Source of the DNA: Lentisphaerota bacterium
Lineage (GTDB): Bacteria > Verrucomicrobiota > Kiritimatiellia > JAAZAB01
Length of the DNA: 7,799 nucleotides
NCBI GenBank assembly: GCA_016199105.1
Contig: JACQHI010000232.1
Coordinates: 1 to 7,799, forward strand
Direction of reading: 5' to 3'
Part shown: one piece after another, positions 5,693 to 7,799 of the stretch
How the letters are laid out: every line of letters begins with the position of its first letter
How positions within the stretch are numbered: position 1 is the stretch's first letter
Notes under the pieces: model-generated
Databases searched by the model: none
Told to the model about the DNA's origin: nothing
The model's input: only the letters and a program-made list of their open reading frames with translations
Made by a program: the position numbers and the translations under genes

Positions 5693-7760
5693 GCTTGAGC
5701 CCGGCGCCGTTGGCGGTCCAAAACCCGAGCGTCCGCCCCCGCGGATCCCGACGCACCCAGGCCAGTTCCGTGAAGCCCTTGTATTCCGGCAGATCGATAT
5801 AGCCATGGTCCGGCGCGCAGAGGAGCGTGTCCGTAAAGGTTTCGCCCCGGATTTCAATCCGGATGATTCTGGATTCCGCTATCTGCCGCACCCTGAACGC
5901 CGGCTGCGACTTTCTTCGGGGCGCCAGAACGGCCGCGATCACTCCATTCAGCCCCGTCTCCTCGGCGATCAAGCGGGGACGCCGCCAACTGCTTATCAGA
6001 AGCCCGTTTTTTTCGAACAGCGCCGTGTCCTGCCGGCGCCCGTAAGGCCAGACCCATTCCTTGATATCCGTTCGAATGTCGAGCCGATGGGGATCCGACG
6101 GAAAATCCTCCGGCGCCGGGATGGCGAAGAAAACGTCCAGGCAGGCGTTTTTCCCCTCAACGACCGCCGACCGTTCCCCGGTGATCCGGAGCGCGCAATC
6201 CGGATGAGCCTGCAATTGCCACCAGAACGCATGCTTCCCGTTATCCACATTCACATTGTCCAAGGTCACCAGATAGGCCTGATCGTCCCCGGTCCGGACG
6301 AACAGGAGATGGCGGTCAGCCCACATGCAGTTTTTCATATGGGCGGAATCGGCCAGGATATAATCCACGAAGGCGTGCCGCTGAAAACGCGACAGCCGCC
6401 CGGATCTCAGGTTTTGACCCCACGAGCCCTCCGGCACTTCCAGATGATTTCCGCCGTCCACAAGAACAACGCTGTGTTGATCCTCGTTGCTGTTATATCG
6501 TCCCGTATCGATGGCCAGATATTCGCCGCCGGCGAAGAGGGAAAAATGCCCGCAATCCGCATGGGCATGCCCATGACACGTGTGATCCCGGCCCGACCCC
6601 AGCACGTTCACATACACGGCCTCAGGCTTCCAACTCGATCGGAAATTGGCCGTTTCCGTTCCAGGCGAATAGACGGCGGTGGCCAATCCGGCCTTGTCCA
6701 AGGGAACAACAGGCAGGTCCGCCTCCCAATGAAGAAGCGTCAGCACCAATGCCAAGGTCATATCCACGGGCGGCAATCCGGCGTTAAACCGTTGGTTGTA
6801 AACGGGGTACGGATCGCCATACGGCCGCCACGAATGCTCCGGCCCCTGGAATTCCATCCAGAATCCCCGCAAAACCGGGTCCTGATAATGCCGCGCGGCC
6901 AGGAGAAGCCAGGGCATGCTGAAGGGATAAATCAGTCCGAGGTCGTTGCTATTGACCATGAAGCTGCGGTCCGGGAACATGAGCTGCAATGAGGCATAGG
7001 GAATGCGGCGGAGGACAGGCTCCAATTCGAACAGGTTTTGCCGGTCATTCTGCGCCAACAGTTGGGCGAACAAGTATAGAAAATGGAAGGTCGAATGACT
7101 GTACCCCGTGCCTTCGTACCCATAGCCCTGCTCGTCGCAACCATGGCGCAGAAACTGGCGGACCACGGCAACCGCCTGGTCCACAACCGATTCCCAGCCG
7201 TCGAACCCGCAAGCCTCGCCCCAGACCAACGCCGCGATACCCGCATTCACGTTCCGGCAAAACGGTGTGTTGGATCCGGCCGCATACCCGGTCAGCGAAT
7301 CCGGGAAACACGTGCAGCCGATGACATGGCGGAGCATCGTTTCCTTCAATTGCCGGAGCGATTCGCCGCCCAATCCCTTCCGGCACAGATCGGCGGCCAG
7401 GGCCACTTCGCCGAAGGACAATACCGGGGGTCCATCGAAGGGAAATTGTTTTTTCCAGGCTTCAGGGGATTGCAGAATTCCCGACAGCCTTCCGATGCAG
7501 TCCGCGACGTGGCGCAAGGCATCCGGATTTCCCGACAGCCGCCAGACCAGCCCCGCCTCCACGACCATGGGCGTCGCCGAATGCCATCCCAAAGAACCCC
7601 AGGTGACCCATTGTCCGGACTCCCGCTCCACCTTCAACGCCTCCTGCCAGCGCCACTGCAGCCGTTGCCAGAGCGCCCGGTAAGGCTCCCATTGAATTTT
7701 ATCCCGGATTCCCTCCACAGACAGACCCGCCATCAATCCCCTGGATATCCGTTCGCTCAT
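5652..7760 (-). CDS. Heparinase II/III-family polysaccharide lyase
   Basis: A 702-residue protein with the two-part build of heparinase II/III-like lyases, which cleave uronate-containing glycans by beta-elimination. Residues 1 to about 360 are helical (toroid-like), with NVNAGIAALVWG at 170-181 and YGYEGTGYSHS at 213-223; Tyr220 is the best candidate for the catalytic Tyr of the EG-x-x-Y motif. From about 370 a beta-rich domain begins with the family hallmark CHGHAHADCGHFSLF (395-409), then YLAIDTG (414-420) and HSVVLVDG (429-436). His400, Asp418 and His429 match the pattern of a structural zinc site in this family. There is no signal peptide (MSERISRGLMAGLS), so it is probably cytoplasmic and acts on imported oligosaccharides. 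The ATG at 7760 is preferred over TTG at 7778 because TGGGGAT at 7768-7774 sits seven bases upstream. Length is normal. The exact substrate and PL family cannot be assigned from sequence alone. Confidence 0.88.
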   Translation of the reverse strand: MSERISRGLMAGLSVEGIRDKIQWEPYRALWQRLQWRWQEALKVERESGQWVTWGSLGWHSATPMVVEAGLVWRLSGNPDALRHVADCIGRLSGILQSPEAWKKQFPFDGPPVLSFGEVALAADLCRKGLGGESLRQLKETMLRHVIGCTCFPDSLTGYAAGSNTPFCRNVNAGIAALVWGEACGFDGWESVVDQAVAVVRQFLRHGCDEQGYGYEGTGYSHSTFHFLYLFAQLLAQNDRQNLFELEPVLRRIPYASLQLMFPDRSFMVNSNDLGLIYPFSMPWLLLAARHYQDPVLRGFWMEFQGPEHSWRPYGDPYPVYNQRFNAGLPPVDMTLALVLTLLHWEADLPVVPLDKAGLATAVYSPGTETANFRSSWKPEAVYVNVLGSGRDHTCHGHAHADCGHFSLFAGGEYLAIDTGRYNSNEDQHSVVLVDGGNHLEVPEGSWGQNLRSGRLSRFQRHAFVDYILADSAHMKNCMWADRHLLFVRTGDDQAYLVTLDNVNVDNGKHAFWWQLQAHPDCALRITGERSAVVEGKNACLDVFFAIPAPEDFPSDPHRLDIRTDIKEWVWPYGRRQDTALFEKNGLLISSWRRPRLIAEETGLNGVIAAVLAPRRKSQPAFRVRQIAESRIIRIEIRGETFTDTLLCAPDHGYIDLPEYKGFTELAWVRRDPRGRTLGFWTANGAGLKLIPCDRAGGSISW

Positions 7761-7767
7761 GGTGTCT

Positions 7768-7774
7768 ATCCCCA
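7768..7774 (-). promoter_or_regulatory. Ribosome binding site deciding the lyase start
   Basis: TGGGGAT on the minus strand lies seven bases before the ATG at 7758-7760. The alternative in-frame TTG at 7776-7778 would start upstream of this site and swallow it, adding only six residues (MLGIDT). The ATG is therefore the more likely start. The 25 bases upstream to the window end are too few to judge a promoter. Confidence 0.5.
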
Positions 7775-7799
7775 GCAATTCGCATTATGGCGCTTGAGC

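Noticed and set aside
4484..5857. 457-residue minus-strand frame opposite the NlpC/P60-like gene
   Set aside because: It has no recognisable domain, and it overlaps the lyase 3' end in another frame. The plus strand has a membrane segment and ordered Cys/GD/His marks instead.
1..7799. tRNA, rRNA, CRISPR array, insertion sequence or integrase
   Set aside because: No cloverleaf, regularly spaced direct repeats, terminal inverted repeats or transposase/recombinase motifs were seen.

Overview
This 7.8 kb window is GC-rich, densely coding bacterial DNA. It carries six protein genes and no RNA gene, CRISPR array or recognisable mobile element. A heparinase II/III-type polysaccharide lyase, two Gfo/Idh/MocA-type oxidoreductases, a D-2-hydroxyacid dehydrogenase and a short outer-membrane beta-barrel protein point to a Gram-negative glycan-degrading organism. 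The mixture resembles what is common in the Planctomycetota/Verrucomicrobiota/Kiritimatiellota/Lentisphaerota group, but this placement is an inference from gene content and not a phylogenetic result.

Layout from right to left: the lyase (about 7760 to 5652) is on the minus strand. It converges on a plus-strand gene (about 4358 to 5692) for a membrane-anchored protein with an NlpC/P60-like C-terminus, and the two 3' ends overlap by 41 bp. A non-coding gap of about 210 bp (4147 to 4357) then separates that gene from a divergent minus-strand cluster. The cluster holds oxidoreductase B (GTG start at 4146), oxidoreductase A (3016 to 1937), the 2-hydroxyacid dehydrogenase (1940 to 933) and, after 59 bp, the beta-barrel protein (873 to 112). 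A strong hairpin at 62 to 108 lies just past the beta-barrel stop codon and probably ends the transcription unit. Genes B/A and A/dehydrogenase each overlap by an ATGA, so three redox enzymes are probably translationally coupled.

A working model, by inference, is that the lyase cleaves an acidic (uronate-containing) oligo- or polysaccharide and the three dehydrogenases rework the sugars or sugar acids. No transporter, sulfatase or regulator is visible to fix the substrate. The most unusual points are: (1) A and B are tandem paralogues, about three quarters identical without a gap, and both have a shortened, glycine-poor nucleotide-binding loop; (2) a membrane protein with a divergent cysteine-peptidase-like domain sits inside the sugar locus; (3) a 7-bp repeat tract separates the dehydrogenase from the beta-barrel gene; (4) a basic C-terminal tail unique to B carries the ribosome binding site of A.
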